This document shows positions 17,570-24,734 of a stretch of DNA of 64,000 nt, in pieces. Both the position numbers and the translations under genes were made by a program. The notes under the pieces are model-generated. The model saw only the letters and a program-made list of their open reading frames with translations, did no database searches and was not told the origin of the DNA. This DNA comes from Leisingera sp. ANG-M1. Lineage in GTDB: Bacteria; Pseudomonadota; Alphaproteobacteria; Rhodobacterales; Rhodobacteraceae. Each line of letters starts with the position of its first letter. Within the stretch, counting starts at the first letter, position 1. Location of the stretch: positions 124,001 through 188,000 of the forward strand of contig NZ_JWLC01000020.1 of the NCBI RefSeq assembly GCF_000813745.1, given 5' to 3'.

Positions 17570-18190
17570 ATGGCATTCCAAAGGGCTCGCCAAGCGTATC
17601 AGATCGCGGAGCGCCGTGCCTCTATTCTGAAGCAGGCCCGTGCCTTATGCGCCGAGTTCGGGGTCATGGACTGGTCTTTGAATGAACTAGGGCGGAGGTC
17701 GGATGTTACGAAGTCCAATCTGTACCGGTACTTCAGTAGTCGCGAAGAAATCCTCTTGGTTCTGATGCATGAGGAAACCCGTCTCTTTGCCAGCCGGCTC
17801 CATGCGGAAACCAAAGACCGGCAGGAGATGAGCGTGGCAGAGCTCAGTGTGCTGATCGCATCGCTCTATGGCAGGCAGAGCTTGCTCTGTGATCTGCTTT
17901 GCGTTTCAGCCTCTTTGTTGGAAAACCACGCAGAGCTGGAGACTATCCGCGGCATCAAACTATCCGGCTTTGAAGACAGCGCTATGGTGGCATCGGCCAT
18001 TGCGCGTGTCCTGCGCGCTGTTGACGAAGAACAAGCGTCCCAGATTGCATTTATCTCTGGGATCATGGATTCGGGGCTTTGGCCGATGGCCCGAGCCGGT
18101 GCACCGGTCCAACGGTTCGCCGACTTGGACGGGTTGGAGCGCCTCAAGATGGACTTTCCTACTGAACTTAAGAGGATGCTTGAGGCGTAA
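17570..18190 (+). CDS. TetR/AcrR family transcriptional regulator
   Basis: This 206-residue protein has an N-terminal TetR HTH (residues 17-62, ending in the typical KSNLYRYFSSREE recognition motif). A C-terminal ligand/dimer domain resembles the TetR_C_34-like group. ATG 17570 sits behind AAGGAGAA; a GTG one codon earlier is also possible. It lies 358 bases upstream of the truncated haemoglobin on the same strand. No evidence ties it to the NO genes. Confidence 0.88.
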   Translation: MAFQRARQAYQIAERRASILKQARALCAEFGVMDWSLNELGRRSDVTKSNLYRYFSSREEILLVLMHEETRLFASRLHAETKDRQEMSVAELSVLIASLYGRQSLLCDLLCVSASLLENHAELETIRGIKLSGFEDSAMVASAIARVLRAVDEEQASQIAFISGIMDSGLWPMARAGAPVQRFADLDGLERLKMDFPTELKRMLEA

Positions 18191-18548
18191 ATTATTGGAA
18201 TCGTGGAGCAAAACTTAAACAGCAGTGCAGGCTGACAAAGCATAGTTTCGTTGCGATACCGCAATTTGACGGCTTGGGCGTACAGCGCCCAACTTTTGGT
18301 CCCATCTGTATGTCCGTTTGCAGGAACTGCCAGACTTTGCAACGGCCGCTATCTGCGCACAGCGGACGCAAGTGGGTACCTAAGCAGCGCGTGCAACGGA
18401 TTTCATTTTCATTTTGCCGAGGCGCTTTGGAGGGAGAGTGGAACACGTAGATCCATCTCATTCCCGAAATCTGGGCAGGATTAAATAGGATTTGAGAATG
18501 CGTATTATATCAAATATGCCTGTGACAAACATGTTTGGAGCGATTCCC
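18191..18548. promoter_or_regulatory. Leader region of the haemoglobin/cbb3 gene run
   Basis: No gene is supported here. An inverted repeat, ATTTGA (18490-18495) and TCAAAT (18510-18515), lies 34-58 bases before the haemoglobin start, and GCGTATT/AATATGC half-sites overlap it. The spacing does not fit an FNR box (TTGAT-N4-ATCAA). It could be an operator for a nitrogen-oxide or redox regulator; this is weak. Confidence 0.3.
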
Positions 18549-18968
18549 ATGGCAGATACGCAGCCAAAGCGGCCTAAAATGTTCGACGTCACCGCGGCAG
18601 AGATCAGCAGGCTGGTCACGGTTTTCTATGCCCGCATCCGCCAGCATGAGGAATTGGGGCCAGTCTTTGATGCGGCGGTCGCCGACTGGCCTGCGCATGA
18701 GGCAAAGATCGCGGCGTTCTGGCGCGGGGCAATTCTGCGGGAGGAGGGATACAGCGGCAATCCGATGCAAATGCATCTGGCGAATACCGCGATCCTGCCT
18801 GAGCACTTTCCCCTCTGGCTGGATTTGTTCCGGGATACCGCACAGCGGGAGCTGGATCCGGAAACTGCGCATGCTTTTGCAAATCTCGCTGACCGGATCG
18901 GCAAGGGGCTGTCCTACGGGATTGAAAACTTCCGGCAGCCCGATGGGGCGCCTCCGGTTCTGACCTAG
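18549..18968 (+). CDS. Group III truncated haemoglobin
   Basis: This 139-residue protein matches group III truncated haemoglobins (trHb-P): FDVTAAEISRLVTVFYARIR, FWRGAILREEGYSGNP and the proximal-His region MQMHLANTAILPEHFPLWLDLF. Such globins bind O2 and NO and are linked to NO or nitrite stress. ATG 18549 follows TTTGGAG; two earlier in-frame ATGs (18498, 18525) would add residues not seen in the family. It heads the run leading to the cbb3 oxidase genes and lies 6 kb from the NO-reductase-like operon. Confidence 0.88.
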   Translation: MADTQPKRPKMFDVTAAEISRLVTVFYARIRQHEELGPVFDAAVADWPAHEAKIAAFWRGAILREEGYSGNPMQMHLANTAILPEHFPLWLDLFRDTAQRELDPETAHAFANLADRIGKGLSYGIENFRQPDGAPPVLT

Positions 18969-19063
18969 GCAAGCTGCTAGCGGCAGGGGCCGGGCAGTTC
19001 CTCAAATTATGGTAATGTTGAGTTCTCCATCTGTCCGGACGGCTGCAATAAAGGAGATTGGGA

Positions 19064-19801
19064 ATGACAGAAAATGTCTACTCCAAGGCGCGGGTGATCA
19101 CCGAGGATCCCGGACATGTCGTGCAGCGCTGGCTGATCGCCGGATGGCGGGACCTGCGGGGCAACCTCGGGTTTTCCTTGTTCTACGGCTTTGCACTGGT
19201 GCTGGCCGGCTGGGGGATGATCTGGTTCCTGGCAGCCAGCGGCATGGCTTGGATGCTGCTGCCGCTGCTGGCGGGCGGGGTGCTGGTGGGGCCGGTGGCA
19301 ACGGTGGGCCTTTACGCCGTGGCCAGCGGCAAGCGGGAGGTGGCCTCGAAAGGGCAGATTGCGCTGGTGGGGGCGATCCTGATGGTCTTTGCCTTGACCT
19401 GGATCCGGGCCGCCACGGTGCTGTTTGCCATTGTCTACGGGCTGCGCCCCTTTGCCGGTTTCACCGAGACGCTGCAGCTGCTGCTGAGCACGCAGGAAGG
19501 CTGGGTTTTGATGGTGGCGGGATCGCTGACAGGCGGGCTGTTTGCAGCGCTTGGCTTTGCGGTCTCGGCCTTTTCACTGCCGATGCTGGTGGACCGCAAG
19601 ATCGACGGCTTCTCGGCCATGGGGCTGAGCTTTAACGCCGCCACTCATAACTTCTGGCTTTGCGTCTGGTGGGGCGCGGCCATCACCTTCCTGACCGCCC
19701 TGGGCATTCTGACCGGACTGCTGGGGCTTGCGATTGTCTTTCCGCTGCTTGGCTACGCCACTTGGCATGCCTACGCGGATCTGTTCCATGGAGATGCATG
19801 A
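19064..19801 (+). CDS. DUF2189 polytopic membrane protein
   Basis: This 245-residue integral membrane protein has about six transmembrane helices and matches the DUF2189 family, often found beside cbb3 oxidase or haemoglobin genes in Rhodobacterales. ATG 19064 is preceded by AAGGAGATT. The stop is immediately followed by the DUF1971 start, so the genes are co-translated. The family has no proven function. Context suggests a role with the high-affinity oxidase or NO stress. Confidence 0.85.
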   Translation: MTENVYSKARVITEDPGHVVQRWLIAGWRDLRGNLGFSLFYGFALVLAGWGMIWFLAASGMAWMLLPLLAGGVLVGPVATVGLYAVASGKREVASKGQIALVGAILMVFALTWIRAATVLFAIVYGLRPFAGFTETLQLLLSTQEGWVLMVAGSLTGGLFAALGFAVSAFSLPMLVDRKIDGFSAMGLSFNAATHNFWLCVWWGAAITFLTALGILTGLLGLAIVFPLLGYATWHAYADLFHGDA

Positions 19802-20092
19802 ATGTCTGAGGCTCTTCCCAAAGGCGCGGTGCATTACGCCACCTCGCGGTTCACGCAGGACACCTTGCCGGAGAAACTGCGCCAGGATCACAGCACCAAG
19901 GCAGGCGTCTGGGGCCAGCTGGCGGTGCACAACGGCCGGCTGCGGTTCCGGCGCGAGGACAAGGCGGAGGTGATCGTTGAGGCGGGTGGCACCGCTGTCT
20001 TTGCCCCGCAGGAGGTGCATTCGGTCGAAGCGCTTGGCGCTGTGGAATTCGAGGTCCGGTTCCACCGGGAGGAGGCCCCCGATGCAGCGTAG
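19802..20092 (+). CDS. DUF1971 (TehB-like) small protein
   Basis: This 96-residue cupin-like beta protein matches the DUF1971 family (LPKGAVHYATSRFTQDTLPEKL, then VWGQLAVHNGRLRF and FAPQEVHSVEALG). Similar domains are fused to TehB tellurite proteins. It starts directly after the DUF2189 stop, with GGAG seven bases upstream inside that gene. It overlaps the start of ccoN by 11 bases. Biochemical function is not known; conserved His residues could bind a metal. Confidence 0.85.
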   Translation: MSEALPKGAVHYATSRFTQDTLPEKLRQDHSTKAGVWGQLAVHNGRLRFRREDKAEVIVEAGGTAVFAPQEVHSVEALGAVEFEVRFHREEAPDAA

Positions 20093-21701
20093 CGTGAATT
20101 TTGAAAATGCGGGCCTCCTTGCAGCCCTGTCCCTGGTGCTGCTGGGCGGGCTGGCCATTCTGGGCTGGGGCGTGCCGCTGGGATATGTGCTGCACGGCTG
20201 GCTGATTGCGCTGGCGGCGGGCTGGGGCATCCTGTGGATGCTGAACCGGATCAGCGACGGGCCGGCAGAGGTGCCGCTGGAATATAATGACAAGGTCATC
20301 CGCTACGGTGTCATTGCGGCGCTGATCTGGGGGATCATCGGCTTTGCGGTGGGAGACATCTTGGCATGGCAACTGGCCATTCCGTCGCTCAACGGCGATA
20401 TGTCCTGGTCTAATTTCGGGCGGCTGCGGCCGGTGCATACCTCAGGCGTCATCTTCGGCTTTGGCGGCAACGCGCTGATCGCCACATCCTTTTACGTGGT
20501 GCAGCGGACCTCGCGGGCGCGGCTGGCCAGCGAAACGCTGCCCTGGCTGGTGTTCTGGGGCTACAACCTGTTCCTGGTGGTGGCCGCCTCCGGCTATCCG
20601 CTGGGCATCACCCAGTCCAAGGAATACGCCGAGCCCGAGTGGTATGCGGATCTGCTGCTGCTGGTCATCTGGATCGGCTATCTGATCCTGTACCTGCGCA
20701 CGCTGGCGCGGCGGGCCGAGCCGCATATCTACGTGGCCAACTGGTACTACCTGGCCTTCATCGTGGTGATTGCGATGCTGCACACGGTGAACAACCTCTC
20801 GGTGCCGGCCTCGATCGCCTATCCCAAGAGCTATTCGCTGTTCTCCGGCACCCAGGATGCGATGACACAATGGTGGTACGGCCACAACGCAGTGGGCTTC
20901 CTGCTGACGGCCGGTTTCCTGGGGATGCTCTATTACTTCCTGCCCAAGGCGGTGAATCGGCCGGTCTATTCCTACCGGATGTCGATTGTCGGCTTCTGGG
21001 GGATTACGTTCCTCTACCTTTGGGCCGGCTCGCATCACCTGCATTACACGGCCCTGCCGGATTGGGTGCAGTACCTGGGCATGACCATGTCGATTATCCT
21101 GCTGGTGCCCAGCTGGGCCTCGGTCTTCAACGGCATCCTCACCATCAACGGCGCTTGGGACAAAGTACGCACCGACCCGGCGGTCCGCTTCATGATGGTG
21201 GCGGTGCTGTTTTACGGGCTGTCGACATTCGAGGGCTCCTTCATGGCGATCCGCCCGGTGAACTCGCTGAGCCATTACACCGACTGGACCGTGGGCCATG
21301 TGCATGCAGGTGCCTTGGGCTGGGTCGCCTTCATCACCTTTGGCGCCATGTACAAGATGGTGCCTTGGGTCTGGAAGCGCGAAGGGGTCTATTCGCTGAA
21401 GCTGGAGGCCTGGCACTTCTGGCTCGCCCTGTCGGGCACGCTGATCTACGTCGGCGCGATGTGGAACAGCGGTATCACCCAATCGCTGATGTGGCAGACC
21501 TATGATGCCGATGGCGCCTTTCTCTATTCCTTCCTCGACAGCGTGATCGAGATGCACCCCTACTACGTGGCCAGGGCGGTCGGCGGGCTGCTCTACCTGA
21601 TCGGGGCCTGCATCGGCGCCTACAATATCTACATGACGGTGAGCGGGCCGCGGAAAACCGAGACCCGGCAAACCGGGCCCCTGGCCCAGCCTGCGGAGTA
21701 A
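20082..21701 (+). CDS. ccoN: cbb3-type cytochrome c oxidase subunit I
   Basis: This 539-residue subunit has the standard CcoN length. It carries the low-spin and high-spin heme and CuB histidines (RPVHTSGVIFGFGGNALIATS, GHNAVGFLLTAGFLGM, GSHHLHYTALPDW, GHVHAGALGW). In helix VII a Tyr sits six residues before the His-His pair (YLWAGSHH), the place of the cross-linked tyrosine in C-type oxidases. ATG 20082 sits inside the end of the DUF1971 gene behind GGGAGGAGG. It is the catalytic subunit of a high-affinity terminal oxidase. Confidence 0.97.
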   Translation: MQRSVNFENAGLLAALSLVLLGGLAILGWGVPLGYVLHGWLIALAAGWGILWMLNRISDGPAEVPLEYNDKVIRYGVIAALIWGIIGFAVGDILAWQLAIPSLNGDMSWSNFGRLRPVHTSGVIFGFGGNALIATSFYVVQRTSRARLASETLPWLVFWGYNLFLVVAASGYPLGITQSKEYAEPEWYADLLLLVIWIGYLILYLRTLARRAEPHIYVANWYYLAFIVVIAMLHTVNNLSVPASIAYPKSYSLFSGTQDAMTQWWYGHNAVGFLLTAGFLGMLYYFLPKAVNRPVYSYRMSIVGFWGITFLYLWAGSHHLHYTALPDWVQYLGMTMSIILLVPSWASVFNGILTINGAWDKVRTDPAVRFMMVAVLFYGLSTFEGSFMAIRPVNSLSHYTDWTVGHVHAGALGWVAFITFGAMYKMVPWVWKREGVYSLKLEAWHFWLALSGTLIYVGAMWNSGITQSLMWQTYDADGAFLYSFLDSVIEMHPYYVARAVGGLLYLIGACIGAYNIYMTVSGPRKTETRQTGPLAQPAE

Positions 21702-21706
21702 CGCCC

Positions 21707-22438
21707 ATGAGCACAGCACATCAGAAGCTTGAACGCCATTCGCTGGGATTTGCCATGATGATCCTGGTCGTGGCCTCGATCGGCGGCATTGTGGAAATTG
21801 CACCGCTGTTCACCATCGAAAACACGGTGGAGGAGGTCGACGGCATGCGGCCTTATACACCGCTGGAGCTGGCCGGGCGCGACATCTATGTGCGCGAGGG
21901 CTGCTATGCCTGCCACAGCCAGATGATCCGCACCCTGCGATCGGACGTGGAACGCTACGGGCATTACAGCCTGGCCGCCGAAAGCATCTATGACCACCCG
22001 TTCCAATGGGGCTCGAAACGCACCGGACCGGACCTGGCCCGGATCGGCGGCAAGTATTCGGATGACTGGCATGTGGCGCATCTGGAGGCGCCGCGCGAGC
22101 TGGTTCCCGGTTCGGTGATGCCTGGCTATGCCTTCCTGTCTGACACCCGTTTGTCCACCGGCCACCTGCCTGCGGCGCTGAAAGCGCTGAGCCGGGCAGG
22201 GGTGCCCTACACGGACGCCCAGATCGAAAACGCCGAAAAGGACGCGGTCTGGCAGGCGGATTTCGAGCAGAACTATGAGGGCGAGCTGCAGGAGAGCTAT
22301 GGCGCAAACGTGCAGGTCCGCGACTTTGATGGCCAGCCCGGGCGGTTAACGGAAATGGACGCACTGGTGGCCTATCTGCAGATGCTGGGCACCCTGGTCG
22401 ATTTCGACTCACTGAACATGGAGGAGGTGAACCGATGA
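21707..22438 (+). CDS. ccoO: cbb3-type cytochrome c oxidase subunit II (monoheme)
   Basis: This 243-residue protein has one transmembrane helix (residues 13-33) and a single heme c site CYACH at residues 66-70. A MPGYAFL loop supplies the axial Met. It passes electrons from CcoP to CcoN at the periplasmic face of the inner membrane. It starts 5 bases after ccoN and its stop overlaps the ccoQ start (ATGA). Confidence 0.96.
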   Translation: MSTAHQKLERHSLGFAMMILVVASIGGIVEIAPLFTIENTVEEVDGMRPYTPLELAGRDIYVREGCYACHSQMIRTLRSDVERYGHYSLAAESIYDHPFQWGSKRTGPDLARIGGKYSDDWHVAHLEAPRELVPGSVMPGYAFLSDTRLSTGHLPAALKALSRAGVPYTDAQIENAEKDAVWQADFEQNYEGELQESYGANVQVRDFDGQPGRLTEMDALVAYLQMLGTLVDFDSLNMEEVNR

Positions 22439-22602
22439 CCCATGATGCAGTATTGGTTTTCTCCAAGACCTGGGGTGCGATCTACCTGCTGACCGTCTTT
22501 CTGGCTGCGGTGGTCTGGGTCTACTGGCCCTCGCGGCGGCGGATGTACGACGATGCGGCGCAGTCCCCGCTGGACGGGCGGGAGGACCAGCCATGGCGGT
22601 AA
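22435..22602 (+). CDS. ccoQ: cbb3 oxidase small subunit CcoQ
   Basis: This 55-residue protein has one transmembrane helix (WGAIYLLTVFLAAVVWVYWP, residues 13-32) and a charged C-terminus. Its size, topology and position between ccoO and ccoP identify it as CcoQ, which stabilises the oxidase complex. It overlaps ccoO by 4 bases and ccoP by 10 bases, so all are co-translated. Confidence 0.92.
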   Translation: MTHDAVLVFSKTWGAIYLLTVFLAAVVWVYWPSRRRMYDDAAQSPLDGREDQPWR

Positions 22603-23465
22603 GGGAAAAGGATCCGGTCTCGGGTACCGAGCTGACGGGCCACGAGTGGGACGGGATCAAGGAGATGGACTCGCCGGTACCCTGGGCCTCCCGCTGGGCG
22701 CTGTGGATCAGCATAGCGGTGTCGGTCCTTTACTGGATCCTCTACCCGTCCTTTCCGCTGGTTTCGGAGTATGCACGGGGCGTGCTTGGCTATTCCTCGC
22801 GGGCAGAGGTGACGGCAGCGGTGACCGCGGCGGATGCCGGGCGGAAGCAGGCCTTTGCGCCGTTTGCCTCCGAAGACATTGAGGCCCTGGCTGCGGACAC
22901 ATCGCTGGAGGCGCGTTATGGCGCGTCTATCGCCAAGCTCTACGCGGACAATTGCGCGGCTTGCCATACCGAGAACCTGAAGGGGCAGCCCGGGTTCCCC
23001 AGCCTGGCGGACGGGCATTGGCTGTGGTCAGGCACCCCGGAAGAGATCGAGTACACTATCCGCTATGGCATTAACACCCTGCATGACGAGACGCGGATTG
23101 CCCAGATGCTGGCCTTTGGCGCCGACGGGATGATCGAAAAGCCGCAGGTCAAAGAGGTGACTGAATTTGTGCTGTCGCTGTCAGGGCAAGACCATGATGC
23201 GGTGGCGGCTGAGGCGGGCAGGGTGGTTTTTGAAGAGAACTGCGCCTCCTGCCATGGCGATGACGGCCGTGGCGGCTATGAAAACGGCGCGCCGGATCTG
23301 GGGGATGGCCATTGGATCTACGGCGGCAGCCGGGAGGACATCTATCAAAGCGTCTATTACGGCAGGCAGGGAGTCATGCCCGCCTGGGAAGGCCGGTTGA
23401 GCGATGCGCAAATCCGGATGCTGACGCTCTATCTGCTGTGGAACGCTGAAGATGCCCCAAGCTGA
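22593..23465 (+). CDS. ccoP: cbb3-type cytochrome c oxidase subunit III (diheme)
   Basis: This 290-residue protein has an N-terminal FixP-type region (GIKEMDSPVPWASRWALWIS) and a transmembrane helix (about residues 33-52). Two c-type heme sites follow, CAACH (121-125) and CASCH (217-221). It receives electrons from soluble cytochrome c. ATG 22593 is inside the end of ccoQ. No ccoGHIS assembly genes follow in this window, so maturation factors must be encoded elsewhere. Confidence 0.96.
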   Translation: MAVREKDPVSGTELTGHEWDGIKEMDSPVPWASRWALWISIAVSVLYWILYPSFPLVSEYARGVLGYSSRAEVTAAVTAADAGRKQAFAPFASEDIEALAADTSLEARYGASIAKLYADNCAACHTENLKGQPGFPSLADGHWLWSGTPEEIEYTIRYGINTLHDETRIAQMLAFGADGMIEKPQVKEVTEFVLSLSGQDHDAVAAEAGRVVFEENCASCHGDDGRGGYENGAPDLGDGHWIYGGSREDIYQSVYYGRQGVMPAWEGRLSDAQIRMLTLYLLWNAEDAPS

Positions 23466-23616
23466 GGAAAACCCGCGGTTCCGCAGGGCCATGTATCTGC
23501 TGATACTGGTCCTGCTGGCCGGTTACATCGGTTTCAAGGCCTGGCACTTGTCTGTGGCGTTTGATGCCTGGGAAGATCAGCCGTTGAAAGACGTGGTTTC
23601 GGGCGCCGCCAAGTAG
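23452..23616 (+). CDS. Small single-helix membrane protein after ccoP
   Basis: This 54-residue open frame begins at ATG 23452, overlapping the end of ccoP by 14 bases. It has one strong transmembrane helix (YLLILVLLAGYIGFKAWHL, residues 15-33) and a short acidic tail (FDAWEDQPLKDVVS). The overlap and codon use match a co-translated subunit. It is not CcoQ, which is already present, and I do not recognise it. It may be an extra oxidase subunit or an assembly peptide. Confidence 0.6.
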   Translation: MPQAEENPRFRRAMYLLILVLLAGYIGFKAWHLSVAFDAWEDQPLKDVVSGAAK

Positions 23617-23661
23617 GCTTCTTGCGGAATATATGCGCATGCTGTTTGCGTATTAGCGGCT

Positions 23662-24117
23662 TCAAGCAGCTCCGCGGCCCGCCTCCAGCGCCCGAATCAG
23701 GTTCTTCATGCCGCGGTTTCCGTTCAGAACATCCTGCAAAGTCTTGCTGTCGAGCGCGGCAAAGAACACTTCCTGCGCTTCGTTCAGAATCGGCAGCAGC
23801 CCGCAGGCCGGAGTCATCACGCAGCAGCCGCCATCCTCTTTCATGCACTCCACCAGCGGTGTGCCGCGTTCGGATTTGCGCAGCAGCCCGCCGATGGAGA
23901 TCGCCTCCGGCGGCAGCGCCAAACGCATGCCTCCATTGCGACCGCGGATGGATTCCACATAGCCCTCGTGGGTCAGCCACTGGGAGATTTTGGCCAAGTG
24001 GTTGAAGGGCAGGTTCTGCATCCCGGCGATCTCGCGGGTCGACATCAGCCCCTCCTCGTGAGTGGCGAGGTGGATCAGGATGCGCAGGGCGTAGTCTGAG
24101 AACTTGGTGATCTGCAT
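23662..24117 (-). CDS. nsrR: Rrf2 family repressor, NsrR-like
   Basis: This 151-residue protein matches Rrf2 regulators: MQITKFSDYALRILIHLATH at the N-terminus and winged helix residues LPFNHLAKISQWLTHEGYV. Cys91, Cys98, Cys99 and Cys105 lie in the iron-sulfur ligand loop. NsrR uses three such Cys to hold an NO-sensitive cluster. The gene is divergent from the CuA/heme-copper operon, with operator-like repeats between them. NsrR is preferred over IscR or RirA because of that context; sequence alone does not fully separate them. Confidence 0.82.
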   Translation of the reverse strand: MQITKFSDYALRILIHLATHEEGLMSTREIAGMQNLPFNHLAKISQWLTHEGYVESIRGRNGGMRLALPPEAISIGGLLRKSERGTPLVECMKEDGGCCVMTPACGLLPILNEAQEVFFAALDSKTLQDVLNGNRGMKNLIRALEAGRGAA

Positions 24118-24134
24118 AAGCGTTCATCCCACAA

Positions 24135-24161
24135 AAAATACGTTTTGAAAATACGTATTTT
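24135..24161. promoter_or_regulatory. Candidate Rrf2/NsrR operator 1
   Basis: AATACGT (24137-24143) and ACGTATT (24153-24159) form an inverted repeat, and AAAATACGTATTTT (24148-24161) is a perfect 14-bp palindrome. The site lies 18 bases upstream of the nsrR-like start, so it could serve autoregulation and control of the divergent operon. A/T-rich dyads of this size fit Rrf2-type operators. Confidence 0.6.
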
Positions 24162-24191
24162 ATTGACTCGGGCTGGGCGTAGCAAATAATA

Positions 24192-24210
24192 GGCATTGAA
24201 AATACCGATT
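24192..24210. promoter_or_regulatory. Candidate Rrf2/NsrR operator 2
   Basis: GGCATTGAAAATACCGATT repeats the pattern of operator 1 (CGTTTTGAAAATACGTATT, 24141-24159) with most bases identical and a shared TTGAAAATAC core. The two copies are 51 bases apart, about five helical turns. This copy ends just before the ribosome site AAGGGAG of the CuA subunit gene, so a bound repressor would block transcription. Confidence 0.55.
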
Positions 24211-24224
24211 AAGGGAGACTGCAC

Positions 24225-24734
24225 ATGCAGCCAGTTGTTCTATTGATCTCGCTGATCCTGATGGCGGCGCTGACGGCGGCCTTCTGGCTGGCGGCCCGTG
24301 CGTCGCGCGGGGAAGCGCCCGGTCCGAAGGCAAACAGCAAACGCACCGGTTTGATCTGGGCGATGACAATCGCGGGCGTAATCATCTCTGTTGGTTCGCT
24401 GCGGCAGTGGCCGCATGCGCTGGCCAGCACCGGCGATGCGCTGGAGGTGCACGTCAGCGGCGGCCAGTGGTGGTGGGATATCGACACTACCGAAATCCCG
24501 GCCGGAACGCCGGTCAATTTCAATGTGACAACCGAGGACGTGACCCACGGCATGGGCATCTATGACAGCGGCCTCACGCTGCTGACCCAGGTGCAGGCGA
24601 TCCCCGGCTATACCACCAAGGTCACCTACACCTTCACAGAACCGGGGACCTATCAAGTTCTGTGCATGGAGTTCTGCGGAGTGGCCCACCACGACATGGT
24701 CAATGAATTCGAAGTTGTAGCGGCGGAGGAATAA
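24225..24734 (+). CDS. CuA-containing subunit II of a heme-copper NO reductase-like complex
   Basis: This 169-residue subunit has two transmembrane helices (residues 3-23 and 43-58) and a periplasmic cupredoxin domain. All CuA ligands are visible: His108, Cys147, Glu149, Cys151, His155 and Met158 (CMEFCGVAHHDM). It is shorter than the subunit II of aa3 oxidases. AAGGGAG precedes ATG 24225. It is adjacent to the catalytic subunit gene with no gap and to a SCO chaperone gene that probably loads CuA. It should take electrons from a soluble cytochrome or cupredoxin. Confidence 0.88.
   Translation: MQPVVLLISLILMAALTAAFWLAARASRGEAPGPKANSKRTGLIWAMTIAGVIISVGSLRQWPHALASTGDALEVHVSGGQWWWDIDTTEIPAGTPVNFNVTTEDVTHGMGIYDSGLTLLTQVQAIPGYTTKVTYTFTEPGTYQVLCMEFCGVAHHDMVNEFEVVAAEE

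Noticed and set aside
18490-18515. FNR-type box upstream of the truncated haemoglobin
   Set aside because: The ATTTGA/TCAAAT arms are 14 bases apart; an FNR site needs four. Kept only as a weak inverted repeat.
20442-21803. Long minus-strand open frame of 453 codons across ccoN
   Set aside because: It lies antisense to a clear ccoN gene, has low-complexity His/Gln/Arg content and no family match. It is a high-G+C shadow.
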